Below, in pieces: positions 48,472-56,821 of a stretch of DNA of 64,000 bases. Position 1 is the stretch's first letter. Each line of letters starts with the position of its first letter. A program made the translations under genes and the position numbers. The notes beneath the pieces are model-generated. The model did no database searches, was not told where the DNA came from, and saw nothing but the letters and a program-made list of their open reading frames with translations. This stretch comes from Methylorubrum suomiense (GTDB lineage Bacteria; Pseudomonadota; Alphaproteobacteria; Rhizobiales; Beijerinckiaceae): the NCBI RefSeq assembly GCF_022179765.1, contig NZ_BPRE01000020.1, positions 1 to 64,000 of the forward strand, read 5' to 3'.

Positions 48472-48843
48472 ATGGGCAGCATCGGTAGTTACCTGCGGCA
48501 AGTCTTCAACGGCTCCGTCGGTGGGTCGCAGGAGAAGCGCGCCGCCGCTCAGCTGGCTGACGGCAGCTGGGCCGATGCAGTGGTGCTGATCGACATCGAC
48601 GGCAAGCCCGGCACGGGCGAAGCCCCCGTGTCCGGCTTCACGGCGATCACCGTGCCGGGTCGCGGTTGGGGCTGCAACGTCACGACCGGCGGGTGGGTGC
48701 TGGTCACCGCGGTCGACGACACCACGGTCGACAAGTTCCTGAACGGTCCCGGCAACTACGAATACCCGGATCGCGTCAAGAACGTCATCCCTCATCCCAC
48801 CAAACCGGCCGCTGTTCTCGACGGCGTCTACGGGAGGAAGTAA
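48472..48843 (+). CDS. Hypothetical protein before the tailspike (123 aa)
   Basis: ATG at 48472 with GGAGG upstream. MGSIGSYLRQVFNGSVGGSQ, then beta-rich (ADAVVLIDIDGKPGTG, GWGCNVTTGGWVLVTAVDDT). The stop overlaps the tailspike ATG. A small adaptor linking the spike to the tail is plausible but unproven. Confidence 0.5.
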   Translation: MGSIGSYLRQVFNGSVGGSQEKRAAAQLADGSWADAVVLIDIDGKPGTGEAPVSGFTAITVPGRGWGCNVTTGGWVLVTAVDDTTVDKFLNGPGNYEYPDRVKNVIPHPTKPAAVLDGVYGRK

Positions 48844-51800
48844 TGCTGCCTTCCGCGCGTCCGCTCGGCGGGCTGAACTCTGTCTCCATTGGTGAGATCA
48901 AGCCGGGTGAGAGCGTGGTGCGCGGCACTGCGCCCATCGGCTTCACGGCTGTCTGCCGCAAGTATATCGACGGGGTTCCGACGACCCTCGGCGATGCCAC
49001 CGTGTCGATCACGGGCGCGGTCACCTACAACCTCGCCTCGCCGGCCGTCGCAGGCGACAGGTACGATTTCTACGCGACCCTTCGGATCGCCTCGCTGACC
49101 GCGACGGTGCCGAACATCGGAGGTCTGCTCGGGCCGACGACGGCGTCCTTCACCATTGGCGCCCCCGCGAACTCCTCGATCCTCGTCTTCAACGGCCTTG
49201 GCCCCGGCGAGTTCGTCCAGACCCAGTCGCCCAACGACGGGCGCGGTGTGCTCGATCAGAACGGCCTCGCGTTCCTCATCGGCTCCTCGGCGTCCTCGCC
49301 CGGCGATACCCTCTACACCTTCACCACCAATCTCGGGCGGGTGCTCAAGACCACCGTCACCGCCCTGAGCCTGGTCCAGCCGATCCTGACGAAGACGCTC
49401 GGCTCCGCGACCGCGGCGAGCGTCTCCTTCGCGCAGCTCCCGGCCGGTGCCTCGATCACCAACCCGTCGAGCACGCCGGGCTCGTACTTCACCGTTAATG
49501 CCACGACGGGTGTCGTGAGCACGACCGCGGCGTTCGTGTCGGCTGCGCTCGGCTCCGTCACGCTCAACGTGGCGGTCAGGGACGCGGGCGACATCACCAC
49601 CCTGCGGGTCGTCATCGCAGCCGGTGAGGTCGACGTCGACACGGGCAGCCGTCTGACGTCCGCGATCACCGCCGCCGCGGTGGGGGCCACGATTGGCCTG
49701 ACGGACACCTTCGTCGATGGCGCTGCCGTGACGATCTCGCGGGTGTTCTCCGGCGAGATCACCCACCCGCACAAGGGCATCGGCCCGGCCGAGAGCATCC
49801 TCGACCCGACCTGCCTCACCGACAGCGCCGTTCCGAAGCTGACGGGCGGTCTCGTCATCAAGGCGCGTACCCTCTTCGCTCCGCGCTTCAACTTCAAGGT
49901 GACCCTCAACGGGCCCGAGAACATCGCGCTCGACGGCTTCGCGTTCCGCAACGTCGCGACCTCGGACAGCTACAACGCCAAGTTCAACGAGGTCTTGCCC
50001 CAGAACGAGGTGATCTGGATCCCGACGCTCTCGAACGGGGCGGTGACGGGTGTCTCGTCGTTCGTTCAGACCGGCAAGGGCTACCTCGCCAGCAAGAACG
50101 AGCGCCGCGTCTACATCTCGCACAACAAGCCCACGACGGTCGTGGGGATCACGAACACCAAGGCCGCGCAGCTCGTCGTCACCTACCCGAACCACGGCCT
50201 CGCGGCGGGTCGAGCGATCCGGTTCAACACGGACGGCGTGCTGCCGCGTCCGCTGTCGTCGCTGCTCTCGGACAGCTTCTTCGTCAAGGAGGTGCTCTCC
50301 GCGGACACCTTCACCGTCTCGATGACGAGCACTGGCGTCGCGGTGACCGTCTCGGAGCCCGGCTCCGGCACGCACTACTGCGGCCCCGGCTCGGGCTTCC
50401 TGGGTTGGTTCGACCCCGACGAGTTCGGCAACATCAACGAGACCACGCCGCTCACGATTGTCTCGCCGGGCCAGGGCTACGACGCCACGATGCGCTTCCG
50501 GCAGCCTCGGGTCGGGGAGACGACGCAGCTCGCCAACTGCCAGAGCAACATCGCCACGGCAGAAAGTGCCGTGCAGCTCGGGTTCTCGCAGAACACCCTG
50601 TCCAAGGTCATCGTCCGCAACTGCTCGTTCGGCAATCCCGGAGGTTCGGTCAACCGTATCCCGTGGTGCATCGACCTGCGCAACGCGGAGCAGGCCTACA
50701 TCCACGATTGCGTCTTCGACAACTACTACATCGCCCTCCAGGTCTGGCAGTGCAACGACGGCGAGATCGCCCGTTGCTTGTCGGCTGGCAACGCGAACGA
50801 CTTCTACCGCGAGTACACGGCCAACAGCCCGCTCGGAAATCAGCTCGCCACGGGGCCGCTGTTCCGTGTGCTCGGCAACGTCGGCGTCGATCCGATGTCG
50901 GCCGTCGACTGGTCGAACAGCCATGCCGACTGGATGCAGGTTGGAACCCAGCTCGATCTGTCGCTGCAGCACCGCACGGTGCTCCGCTTCAACCGTGTCT
51001 ACTGGCCCGGCAACATCCTCAAGTTCCAGACCCAGCCCATCCTCAATACGCAGGGCTGGATCGCGTACTACTTCGACATCTCGGACAACCTGTTCATTTC
51101 GAGCACGCAAAACTATCAGCTCGGCTCCGCGGTCAACAAGGATCTGTGCCGGTTCTCACGCAACACCTGCATCCGCTATATTGAAGAGTGGACCGACCTC
51201 AACGCCTTCTCGCCGAAGTATCCTTCGTGCGTCGAGCCGTGGATGAACTATCGCGGCCCGTGGTCGGGGACGACCAGCTACGCCTACGGCCACGTCGTCA
51301 AGGTGGACGGGATCTACTACTCGTCGAAGATCGACGGGAACCTCGGCAACGCCGTGTCTGACACGGCCAAGTGGTTCCCGAACTACGTCTACGATGTTGG
51401 CATCTACGACAACATCATGGGCCAGATCTGGGCGAACGTCCCGAACGCGACGGGCCAGGATCGTGTGTCGTTCCTGCAAGACCCGGCGAACGACGACGGC
51501 GTCTTCACCAAGGAATGCTTCAACTTCCACGCCAAGGGGAACTTCTACTCCTCGAACTACACCGAGAGCGGCCCGACTTCCTTCCCGCAGATCTTCACGG
51601 GGGGCGCGGCGTTCTTCGACACCTACACGCTGCCGGGCGATGTCGTCGGGTATCGGGGGTACATCCCCAAGGTGCCGACGAACTCGTTCGCAGCCGCCAG
51701 GGCCGCCATCGACGCCGCGTTCTCGACCCGCGCCGGGTCGGCCGCGGCCGGTAGGGGCTACCTGCAGGAGGGCGGCGTGCCGACCTACCCGCTGCGGCCC

Positions 51801-51890
51801 GCCAACACCAATCGCATCACCCTCGAAAACGGATCTGGCTCACTCCTGAGCGAGAGCGGAGCCGGTTTCGTCACTCAAGAGGCCGCCTAA
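48843..51890 (+). CDS. Tailspike-like protein with beta-helix (1015 aa)
   Basis: The ATG at 48843 overlaps the previous stop. MLPSARPLGGLNSVSIGEIK starts a beta-sandwich N-terminal part. From about residue 350 to 760 a right-handed beta-helix pattern appears: ENIALDGFAFRNVATSDSYN, KVIVRNCSFGNPGG, AYIHDCVFDNYYIALQVWQC and FDISDNLFISSTQNYQLGS. A carbohydrate-binding-like insert follows (YNRGPWSG-type GPWSGTTSYAYGHVVKVDGI). The fold suggests a polysaccharide-binding or degrading spike. Confidence 0.75.
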   Translation: MLPSARPLGGLNSVSIGEIKPGESVVRGTAPIGFTAVCRKYIDGVPTTLGDATVSITGAVTYNLASPAVAGDRYDFYATLRIASLTATVPNIGGLLGPTTASFTIGAPANSSILVFNGLGPGEFVQTQSPNDGRGVLDQNGLAFLIGSSASSPGDTLYTFTTNLGRVLKTTVTALSLVQPILTKTLGSATAASVSFAQLPAGASITNPSSTPGSYFTVNATTGVVSTTAAFVSAALGSVTLNVAVRDAGDITTLRVVIAAGEVDVDTGSRLTSAITAAAVGATIGLTDTFVDGAAVTISRVFSGEITHPHKGIGPAESILDPTCLTDSAVPKLTGGLVIKARTLFAPRFNFKVTLNGPENIALDGFAFRNVATSDSYNAKFNEVLPQNEVIWIPTLSNGAVTGVSSFVQTGKGYLASKNERRVYISHNKPTTVVGITNTKAAQLVVTYPNHGLAAGRAIRFNTDGVLPRPLSSLLSDSFFVKEVLSADTFTVSMTSTGVAVTVSEPGSGTHYCGPGSGFLGWFDPDEFGNINETTPLTIVSPGQGYDATMRFRQPRVGETTQLANCQSNIATAESAVQLGFSQNTLSKVIVRNCSFGNPGGSVNRIPWCIDLRNAEQAYIHDCVFDNYYIALQVWQCNDGEIARCLSAGNANDFYREYTANSPLGNQLATGPLFRVLGNVGVDPMSAVDWSNSHADWMQVGTQLDLSLQHRTVLRFNRVYWPGNILKFQTQPILNTQGWIAYYFDISDNLFISSTQNYQLGSAVNKDLCRFSRNTCIRYIEEWTDLNAFSPKYPSCVEPWMNYRGPWSGTTSYAYGHVVKVDGIYYSSKIDGNLGNAVSDTAKWFPNYVYDVGIYDNIMGQIWANVPNATGQDRVSFLQDPANDDGVFTKECFNFHAKGNFYSSNYTESGPTSFPQIFTGGAAFFDTYTLPGDVVGYRGYIPKVPTNSFAAARAAIDAAFSTRAGSAAAGRGYLQEGGVPTYPLRPANTNRITLENGSGSLLSESGAGFVTQEAA

Positions 51891-51891
51891 G

Positions 51892-52740
51892 ATGTCCGAC
51901 TACAAGCTCTCCGACGCAGCGTTCTCGCCGGTTGGCCCTGGCGGACCTGAGAGGACTTTGGTCGCCCAGGGGGCGTCCGGCAAGAACCTGTATCGTCTCC
52001 ATAACTGGACTGCAGAGGTCGATCCGTCGAAGACGGACGACAGCAAGGCCGGGTACTCGATTGGCAGCCTGTGGTTCAACTCCCTCACCGGCATCCTCTT
52101 CCAGGCGCACAGCGTCGTGGAAGGCGCCGCACTCTGGCGCCAGCGGGGGCTCAACCACCGGGGCTACAAGCCCGACAACTGGTATGTCGGTGAGGGCCTC
52201 GGGCAGATCGCCGCCTCCGGCTCCACGGTGTCGGTGGGGAAGATGTACCTCTACAGCTTCTTCATCACCAGGGCGATCCTGATCTCGGAGCTTGGGTTCC
52301 GCACGGCTGCTACGGTCGCCGGCAATACCGAGGTGGCGATCTACGCGGGCCGCGCTCCCTACGGTCGCCCGTCGGCGCTGATCGGCTGCATCGGTCCCCT
52401 CGCCAACGCGGTGCAGGGGACGAACTACACTGGCGCCATCGTCGGCGGTAACAAGGTCATGGAGCCTGGCTTCTACTACGGTGCTTCGCAGGCCGACGCT
52501 GTGACGACCTACGTGGCGGTCAACAGCTCGAACAACACGGCGCCGAGTTCGCAGCTCGGATCGGCCAGTGTGGGCGGCGTGCTCAACCCCTCTCAGGGCA
52601 TCACGGGCTTCGAGTTCGCGAACACCTACAACGCCGATCCGACCCAGACCTTCCCGCCGGATCTGACCAACATCGCGCTGACCGAGACCCTGGCGAACCG
52701 GGCTGCGCTCGTGGCCTTCAAGATCCCGGCTGCGGCCTAA
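51892..52740 (+). CDS. Tail fibre or receptor-binding protein (282 aa)
   Basis: Starts MSDYKLSDAAFSPVGPGGPE one base after the tailspike stop. Beta-rich C-terminal domain (MYLYSFFITRAILISELGFR, NTEVAIYAGRAPYGRPSALI, FEFANTYNADPTQTFP). Likely a fibre tip or spike accessory. It is the last forward gene, and its stop overlaps the reverse HNH gene by 4 bases. Confidence 0.55.
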   Translation: MSDYKLSDAAFSPVGPGGPERTLVAQGASGKNLYRLHNWTAEVDPSKTDDSKAGYSIGSLWFNSLTGILFQAHSVVEGAALWRQRGLNHRGYKPDNWYVGEGLGQIAASGSTVSVGKMYLYSFFITRAILISELGFRTAATVAGNTEVAIYAGRAPYGRPSALIGCIGPLANAVQGTNYTGAIVGGNKVMEPGFYYGASQADAVTTYVAVNSSNNTAPSSQLGSASVGGVLNPSQGITGFEFANTYNADPTQTFPPDLTNIALTETLANRAALVAFKIPAAA

Positions 52741-53147
52741 GCCCGGTAGGGCCCAAGGAAGAGATCTCCGAGGGCCTTCCGCAGCAGGAACGTGACGCGA
52801 CGCCTCCGAGCATGCTCGGGGGCGTCATATCGAATATGGCAGGACTGGCACCAGGCCACGAGGTTGCGGGGCGCACAGTCGCTCTCGTCGTGGTTCCGGT
52901 GGCAGGTCGAGAGCACGACGTAGGTGCGCCGCAGCTGCACCATGTCCCGGCCGGTTGGCTGGACCCCGCCCCGCCACTCCCTGGCCTCGGCATCCCACCA
53001 GCGCCCGTCGCCGAGGTGGCAGACGAGCGTCTTGTGAGGCCGGCCACAGCCCTCGCAGCGGCCGGCGGCCCGCTTGAAGCGGATCACCCCGCTGAGCTGT
53101 GGCCAGTCGATAGGATAGAACCCACGGTTCTCCGGCTTAATCGGCAT
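52737..53147 (-). CDS. HNH endonuclease (136 aa)
   Basis: A zinc-binding knuckle CEGCGRP (near residue 31) and CQSCHIRY (near 102) frame the HNH core: VCHLGDGRWWD and a central LSTCHRNHDESDCAPRNLVA, typical of the HNH_1 type. It may be a homing or packaging-associated nuclease. A family 2-like palindrome lies in the coding sequence (52825-52839, codons HIRY). Confidence 0.8.
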   Translation of the reverse strand: MPIKPENRGFYPIDWPQLSGVIRFKRAAGRCEGCGRPHKTLVCHLGDGRWWDAEAREWRGGVQPTGRDMVQLRRTYVVLSTCHRNHDESDCAPRNLVAWCQSCHIRYDAPEHARRRRVTFLLRKALGDLFLGPYRA

Positions 53148-53349
53148 CGGGCTGCAGCGTGAGGTTCACCATCCTCACCACCCAGTCGGCCGTCTGCGGC
53201 TGCACCGTCGAGCCGACCACGCGATCCTGGGCGTCGAAGATGATGCCCTGCTCGACCCGCCATGGTGCCGGGTGCGCAGGTGAACCTGGTGCGACCGGGG
53301 CACCGGCCGGCTTACGACCGCGGAACGGGAGGATCTGCGCGCTGTCCAT
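53137..53349 (-). CDS. Small hypothetical protein (70 aa)
   Basis: Starts MDSAQILPFRGRKPAGAPVA at 53349, ending VVRMVNLTLQPDAD and overlapping the HNH start. A flexible Pro/Ala middle separates two short beta pieces (GIIFDAQDRVVGSTVQ). Function unknown. Confidence 0.5.
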   Translation of the reverse strand: MDSAQILPFRGRKPAGAPVAPGSPAHPAPWRVEQGIIFDAQDRVVGSTVQPQTADWVVRMVNLTLQPDAD

Positions 53350-53359
53350 ACGGCGCAGC

Positions 53360-53926
53360 CTACAACGAAGTACGGCCTCCGGGGAAGTAGTCATAGAGCG
53401 TCGACACATGGACCCGAAGTCGTCGCGCTATAGAGGACATGGATAGACCGCGGTCGGCGATCAGGGCGCGGGCGACCGCGAGATCCTCCTCGGAGAGCGC
53501 CTTCGGCCGGCCGCCCCGGCGACCGCGGGCGAGCGCCGCCTTCATCCCCTCCATCGTGCGCTCGCGATTGAGGTCGAGGAAATACTCGGCCATGGCGCCG
53601 TGGATCTGGAGCGCGAACCGGCCGTGTGCGGTCTCGCTGTCGAAGTGCTCGGTGAGGCTCTGGAAGTGGACGGCGCGCAGGCGCAGCTCGTCGATGGTCC
53701 GCATCATCTCGGTGAGGGAGCGGCCGAGCCGGTCGAGCTTCCACACCACCAGCACGTCGTCGGCGCGGAGGAAGTCGAGGGCCCGGCCCAACTCGGGCCG
53801 GTTGGTGCCAGCCTTGCCCGACCGCTTCTCCTCGAAGATCCGGTCGCAGCCGGCGCGCCGGAGCGCGTCGAGCTGCAGGTCGAGGTTCTGATCGACGGTG
53901 GAGACGCGGGCGTAGCCGATCAGCAT
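53360..53926 (-). CDS. Serine recombinase (resolvase/invertase type) (188 aa)
   Basis: Catalytic domain MLIGYARVSTVDQNLDLQLD with Ser9, then IFEEKRSGKAGTNRPELGRA, VVWKLDRLGRSLTEMMRTID and the Arg-rich active site. The C-terminal HTH reads LSMSSIARRLRVHVSTLYDY. Full length for the Tn3/Gin family. Beside tail fibre genes such enzymes can flip fibre segments; in plasmids they resolve dimers. No clear inverted crossover sites around the fibre genes were found, so dimer resolution in a phage-plasmid fits better. Confidence 0.85.
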   Translation of the reverse strand: MLIGYARVSTVDQNLDLQLDALRRAGCDRIFEEKRSGKAGTNRPELGRALDFLRADDVLVVWKLDRLGRSLTEMMRTIDELRLRAVHFQSLTEHFDSETAHGRFALQIHGAMAEYFLDLNRERTMEGMKAALARGRRGGRPKALSEEDLAVARALIADRGLSMSSIARRLRVHVSTLYDYFPGGRTSL

Positions 53927-54339
53927 CAGCGGATGCTGTCCCCTGTGATAACCTTCGTGGGGTTCATGACGGTGGCCGCGACAATCCAGCTGCTGCGGAT
54001 GAAGCCGCCTACGATCTCACCGGGGAACGCCTCGACCCAGCACCCATTCCAGTGCCGCAGCTCGTCGTCGGTGAGGTCGGCGATCATCTTGTCGAAGGGA
54101 CTGCGGGTGTCGGGCACGACCCCGCCCGCCGCCTTCAGGTTGGCGAGCAGCGCCACTACCGCAGCCTCTGGCGTGCTGCCGCTACCAGAGAACTGGGGCG
54201 AGGCTTCGCCGAGCGCAGCCCCCGTATCGTTGCCGATCCCAGCATCCCAGTAGCCGTCGTTGTGGCTACTGAGGATGAACTCGGTGTCGCCCTGCTTGAG
54301 GGTCCGGCACTCGTCGATCAGTCGTTGGATCTGGCTCAT
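53926..54339 (-). CDS. Hypothetical protein (137 aa)
   Basis: Starts MSQIQRLIDECRTLKQGDTE, contains GSTPEAAVVALLANLKAAGG and DELRHWNGCWVEAFPGEIVG. The stop overlaps the recombinase start (TGATG), so they are coupled. A small alpha/beta protein without recognised family. Confidence 0.5.
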   Translation of the reverse strand: MSQIQRLIDECRTLKQGDTEFILSSHNDGYWDAGIGNDTGAALGEASPQFSGSGSTPEAAVVALLANLKAAGGVVPDTRSPFDKMIADLTDDELRHWNGCWVEAFPGEIVGGFIRSSWIVAATVMNPTKVITGDSIR

Positions 54340-54341
54340 GG

Positions 54342-54665
54342 TCAGGCCGTCTTCTCGATGGTGATGCGGTACGACCCGAGCGGGAAGCCGCCAGACTGGA
54401 GGCCTTCGAGGTTCCAGTGCCGGTGCAGGCTGTTGGTGCGGATCGCCTCGGCGACAATCTCCATCAGCGCGGCGCGCACCGGGTCAGGCACCGGCAGATT
54501 GGTTTCCATCGAACCCTCGGCCGGCCGGAGCGCGGCGAGCGGATCCTTCTTGGTGTCGTCGACCATAGGTGGCTCCATCGGAGGGCGAGGGTAGGGACGC
54601 CAGATGACGTACCCGAGGGCGAGGGCAGCCACGAGGGCAACGACCAGAGGGTTGTCGGTGAACAT
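54342..54665 (-). CDS. Small membrane-anchored protein (107 aa)
   Basis: An N-terminal helix MFTDNPLVVALVAALALGYV spans the membrane, followed by a Pro-rich hinge (WRPYPRPPMEPPMVDD) and a soluble domain with HRHWNLEGLQSGGFPLGSYR. An internal start at MVDD is possible and would give a soluble form. Function unknown. Confidence 0.5.
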   Translation of the reverse strand: MFTDNPLVVALVAALALGYVIWRPYPRPPMEPPMVDDTKKDPLAALRPAEGSMETNLPVPDPVRAALMEIVAEAIRTNSLHRHWNLEGLQSGGFPLGSYRITIEKTA

Positions 54666-54677
54666 CTTCTACGAGCC

Positions 54678-54712
54678 TTTTCCCGTCAATAGTTTTCCCG
54701 AAGGGTTTCCCG
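54678..54712 (+). repeat. Short direct repeats TTTTCCCG
   Basis: Three near-identical TTTTCCCG/TTTCCCG units at 54678, 54693 and 54706, and a further TTTTCCC near 54776, upstream of the 107-aa reverse gene. Possibly a binding array. Confidence 0.4.
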
Positions 54713-54721
54713 ACAAGAACG

Positions 54722-54747
54722 ACCCGGTCGACTTGAGCCGACCGGGT
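54722..54747. terminator. GC hairpin in a reverse-operon gap
   Basis: A perfect stem ACCCGGTCG / CGACCGGGT with an 8-base loop, no T-run on either strand. Likely transcript stabiliser or weak terminator between operons. Confidence 0.4.
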
Positions 54748-54805
54748 ACAAGTTCATGGCGTCGGGAAAGGGGTCGTTTTCCCTATGACATTTCTGCCAC
54801 AGGGA

Positions 54806-54991
54806 TCAGGAGCGGGCGAACCGCTTCCTGATGACCGGGACGACGAGCGTCACGATCAGGAGCGCCGCAACGGTGCAGACGTAGGCCGCGTACCCGTTCA
54901 TGGTCAGCGACACATACGAGCGTTCGACGATAAGGACGGTCGAGACCTCGATGGTCTCCTGGCCGTTGATGGTGACGGGGATCGTGGTCAT
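54806..54991 (-). CDS. Small membrane protein (61 aa)
   Basis: Starts MTTIPVTINGQETIEVSTVL; one C-terminal membrane helix (YVCTVAALLIVTLVVPVI) ends in a basic RKRFARS. Start overlaps the dUTPase stop by 4 bases. Function unknown. Confidence 0.5.
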   Translation of the reverse strand: MTTIPVTINGQETIEVSTVLIVERSYVSLTMNGYAAYVCTVAALLIVTLVVPVIRKRFARS

Positions 54992-55497
54992 GCGACCTCC
55001 GGCTCGTGCGGCTGCACCGGCAGCTTGATCGGGACGTTCGCGTCCACACCCGTCGAGCCGAAGCCGCCCGCACCCCGCACGGTCTCGTCGAGGCTGTCGA
55101 CCTCCTCAAACAGCGCCTGCCGGATCGGGACGAGCACGCCCTGCGCAATCCGGTCGCCGGGCTTCACGTCGTAGTGCCAGCGGTTGGTGTTGTGCAGGAC
55201 CACGCCGATGCCGCCGCGGTAGTCGGCGTCGATCACGCCCGGCCCATTGTGGACGGTGATGCCGTGCTTCGACGACAGCCCCGAGCGCGGGCAGATCAGG
55301 AGCGCCCAGTTGGGCGGGATCGCCATCGCGATGTTGGTGGGGATCGTGACGTGCTCGCCGGGGTGGATCCGCAGCGTCTCCGGCAGGTCGCAGTGGAGAT
55401 CCATGCCGGCGGCGTGCTCCGAGCCGTAGCTCGGGATGATCGCGGTCTTCGAGAGCCGCCGGATCTTGAGGGGGAACTTCAGCTGAAAGATCGTCAC
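54988..55497 (-). CDS. dut: dUTPase (169 aa)
   Basis: Trimeric dUTP diphosphatase that keeps uracil out of DNA and supplies dUMP. All five motifs are visible in order: HAAGMDLHCD, PRSGLSSKHGI, GVIDADYRGGIGVVLHN, GDRIAQGVLVPI and RGAGGFGSTG. Start at 55497 overlaps the upstream stop. It sits with ThyX and ribonucleotide reductase in the same arm, forming a thymidine supply route. Confidence 0.92.
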   Translation of the reverse strand: MTIFQLKFPLKIRRLSKTAIIPSYGSEHAAGMDLHCDLPETLRIHPGEHVTIPTNIAMAIPPNWALLICPRSGLSSKHGITVHNGPGVIDADYRGGIGVVLHNTNRWHYDVKPGDRIAQGVLVPIRQALFEEVDSLDETVRGAGGFGSTGVDANVPIKLPVQPHEPEVA

Positions 55498-55970
55498 GAC
55501 TTCCTCGGGGGCTGGTTGAAGGTCAGTTGACGGCCGGGGGCCTGCTGGCCGGAGACCTGCCAGGGGTAGCGAAAGCGGTCATCCTTGCCTGAGCCCTTGT
55601 CGTAGAACTCGATGAGGAAGCTGAGATTGCACGCAGCCAAAGCTAGGTGCGGTAATCCGCTCTCGTCGTCGAGGTCTTCACCTTCGCGGAAGGCATCCAA
55701 ATGGCGCTGCATGCTCTCGTAGACTTCCGTCCACTTGAAGCCTTTGCGCCAGTTGTGCTCGTCGTACTTCGCCGCGCCGTACATCAGCCCGTAGGCCGCG
55801 TAGCGGTTGAGGCTTGAGGGCACGAGGCTCAAGCGGATCTTCCCGCTGTTGAAGCGGAGGCCCACAGCCGGCGCTTCGGTACGTTCCGTACCGTCTGCGG
55901 CGGGCAAAGCTTCGCCCGGCTCAGGCTCAACTTTCGGTGGTCGCTCGTTGACGACCCAGTTCTCGCTCAC
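55494..55970 (-). CDS. dATP/dGTP diphosphohydrolase-type protein (DUF5664) (158 aa)
   Basis: A disordered N-terminus (PEPGEALPAADGTERTEAPA), which contains the family 1 palindrome as coding DNA, is followed by the conserved core: GLRFNSGKIRLSLVPSSLNR, YGAAKYDEHNWRKGFKWTEV, SMQRHLDAFREGEDLDDESG, LPHLALAACNLSFLIEF. This matches the MazG-like dATP/dGTP diphosphohydrolase family. The gene lies next to an HD phosphohydrolase and overlaps it by 4 bases. In 2-aminoadenine phages such enzymes (MazZ) turn dGTP into dGMP for dZ synthesis; ordinary pool cleansing is the alternative. Confidence 0.75.
   Translation of the reverse strand: MSENWVVNERPPKVEPEPGEALPAADGTERTEAPAVGLRFNSGKIRLSLVPSSLNRYAAYGLMYGAAKYDEHNWRKGFKWTEVYESMQRHLDAFREGEDLDDESGLPHLALAACNLSFLIEFYDKGSGKDDRFRYPWQVSGQQAPGRQLTFNQPPRKS
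55878..55892. promoter_or_regulatory. Palindrome in coding sequence, family 1
   Basis: Perfect GGTACG-TTC-CGTACC inside the flexible N-terminal segment of the diphosphohydrolase gene. Confidence 0.55.
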
Positions 55971-56533
55971 TGCGTCTGCTCCTCACGAAAGAGCCGGTGG
56001 AACCGGCGGGTCCAGGAGGTGGCGGCCACCTCCCTGGTGACGGGGACGATGTGGATGCCAAGCTTGTTCTCCTCAGCGATCTCACAATCCGCCGGCTCCA
56101 TGTGGTCGAACATGAAGAGGCGCTCGTCGTAGGAGATGCGGCTGTCGAACGGCTTGATCGCGTCGAAGGCCCAGGCCGGCACACCGAAGACGTGCCCCAG
56201 GCGGCCCATGCAGCAGGCGTCGACCTGCCGGATGCCCTCGCAGAGCACCTTGAACGGCCGGGGCACCTCACCCGTGAACAGCTCCGGCACGTCGTGGATG
56301 AGGGCCGCACGCTGCTGGTGCTGGCAGGGACCGACGAGGAACGACAGCAGGTAGCTGTGCTGCGCCACCGAGATCTCGCGGTCGCCCGCGCCGCCGAAGC
56401 GCGCGAGACGGGAGAGGCCGCGACCGATCAGCGGGACCGGCAGGTCATGGGCCTCGAAATTGTAGGCGTCGATGCGCCGGCCGGAGCCGAAGTAGACGCT
56501 GGGGCCGGGCGTGGGGCAGGAGGTCTGCAGCAT
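55967..56533 (-). CDS. HD-domain phosphohydrolase, YfbR/DatZ-like (188 aa)
   Basis: ATG at 56533 overlaps the upstream stop (TGATG). RRIDAYNFEAHDLPVPLIG, then the metal motif ISVAQHSYLLSFLVGPCQHQ, RAALIHDVPELFTGEVPRP (His-Asp) and a later Asp in YDERLFMFDHMEPADCEI. The layout fits small HD nucleotidases of the YfbR type and the phage dATP triphosphohydrolase DatZ, which removes dATP so that 2-aminoadenine replaces adenine. Adjacent to a dATP/dGTP diphosphohydrolase, which strengthens the case but does not prove it. Confidence 0.75.
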   Translation of the reverse strand: MLQTSCPTPGPSVYFGSGRRIDAYNFEAHDLPVPLIGRGLSRLARFGGAGDREISVAQHSYLLSFLVGPCQHQQRAALIHDVPELFTGEVPRPFKVLCEGIRQVDACCMGRLGHVFGVPAWAFDAIKPFDSRISYDERLFMFDHMEPADCEIAEENKLGIHIVPVTREVAATSWTRRFHRLFREEQTQ

Positions 56534-56820
56534 CACGCGGCCTGCGCTTCGGTGAAGTAGTGGTTGGACGGCGCCTTGGTCCGGCGCGGGCGAAGGTAGA
56601 GCTGGGTCCACCGGCACGGCGTCATGACCGTGAACATCTCGTGGGTGCCAGCCTCGTAGCAGGCCCGCGCCGCGGCGATGCGCTTGGCGGCCTCCTCCGG
56701 CCAGCCCGTCATCGACGGCGGGCGCTGAGCGACCAGGCAGGTCTCCCAGCCCGGCCGTGGCGGCGGTGCGGAGCCGCCCTTCAGGTTGAGCCCCATGGCT
56801 CGAAGGCGCTTCTGGACCAC
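56533..56820 (-). CDS. Small basic hypothetical protein (95 aa)
   Basis: GTG at 56820 or ATG at 56796 (MGLNLKGGSAPPPRPG). Contains WPEEAAKRIAAARACYEAGT and a C-terminal VMTPCRWTQLYLRPRRTKAP. Between the HD gene and the SbcC-like gene, coupled to both. No family recognised. Confidence 0.5.
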   Translation of the reverse strand: MVQKRLRAMGLNLKGGSAPPPRPGWETCLVAQRPPSMTGWPEEAAKRIAAARACYEAGTHEMFTVMTPCRWTQLYLRPRRTKAPSNHYFTEAQAA

Positions 56821-56821
56821 G

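Noticed and set aside
48843..53926. Invertible host-range segment near the serine recombinase
   Set aside because: No inverted copies of fibre gene ends and no convincing inverted crossover sites seen by eye.
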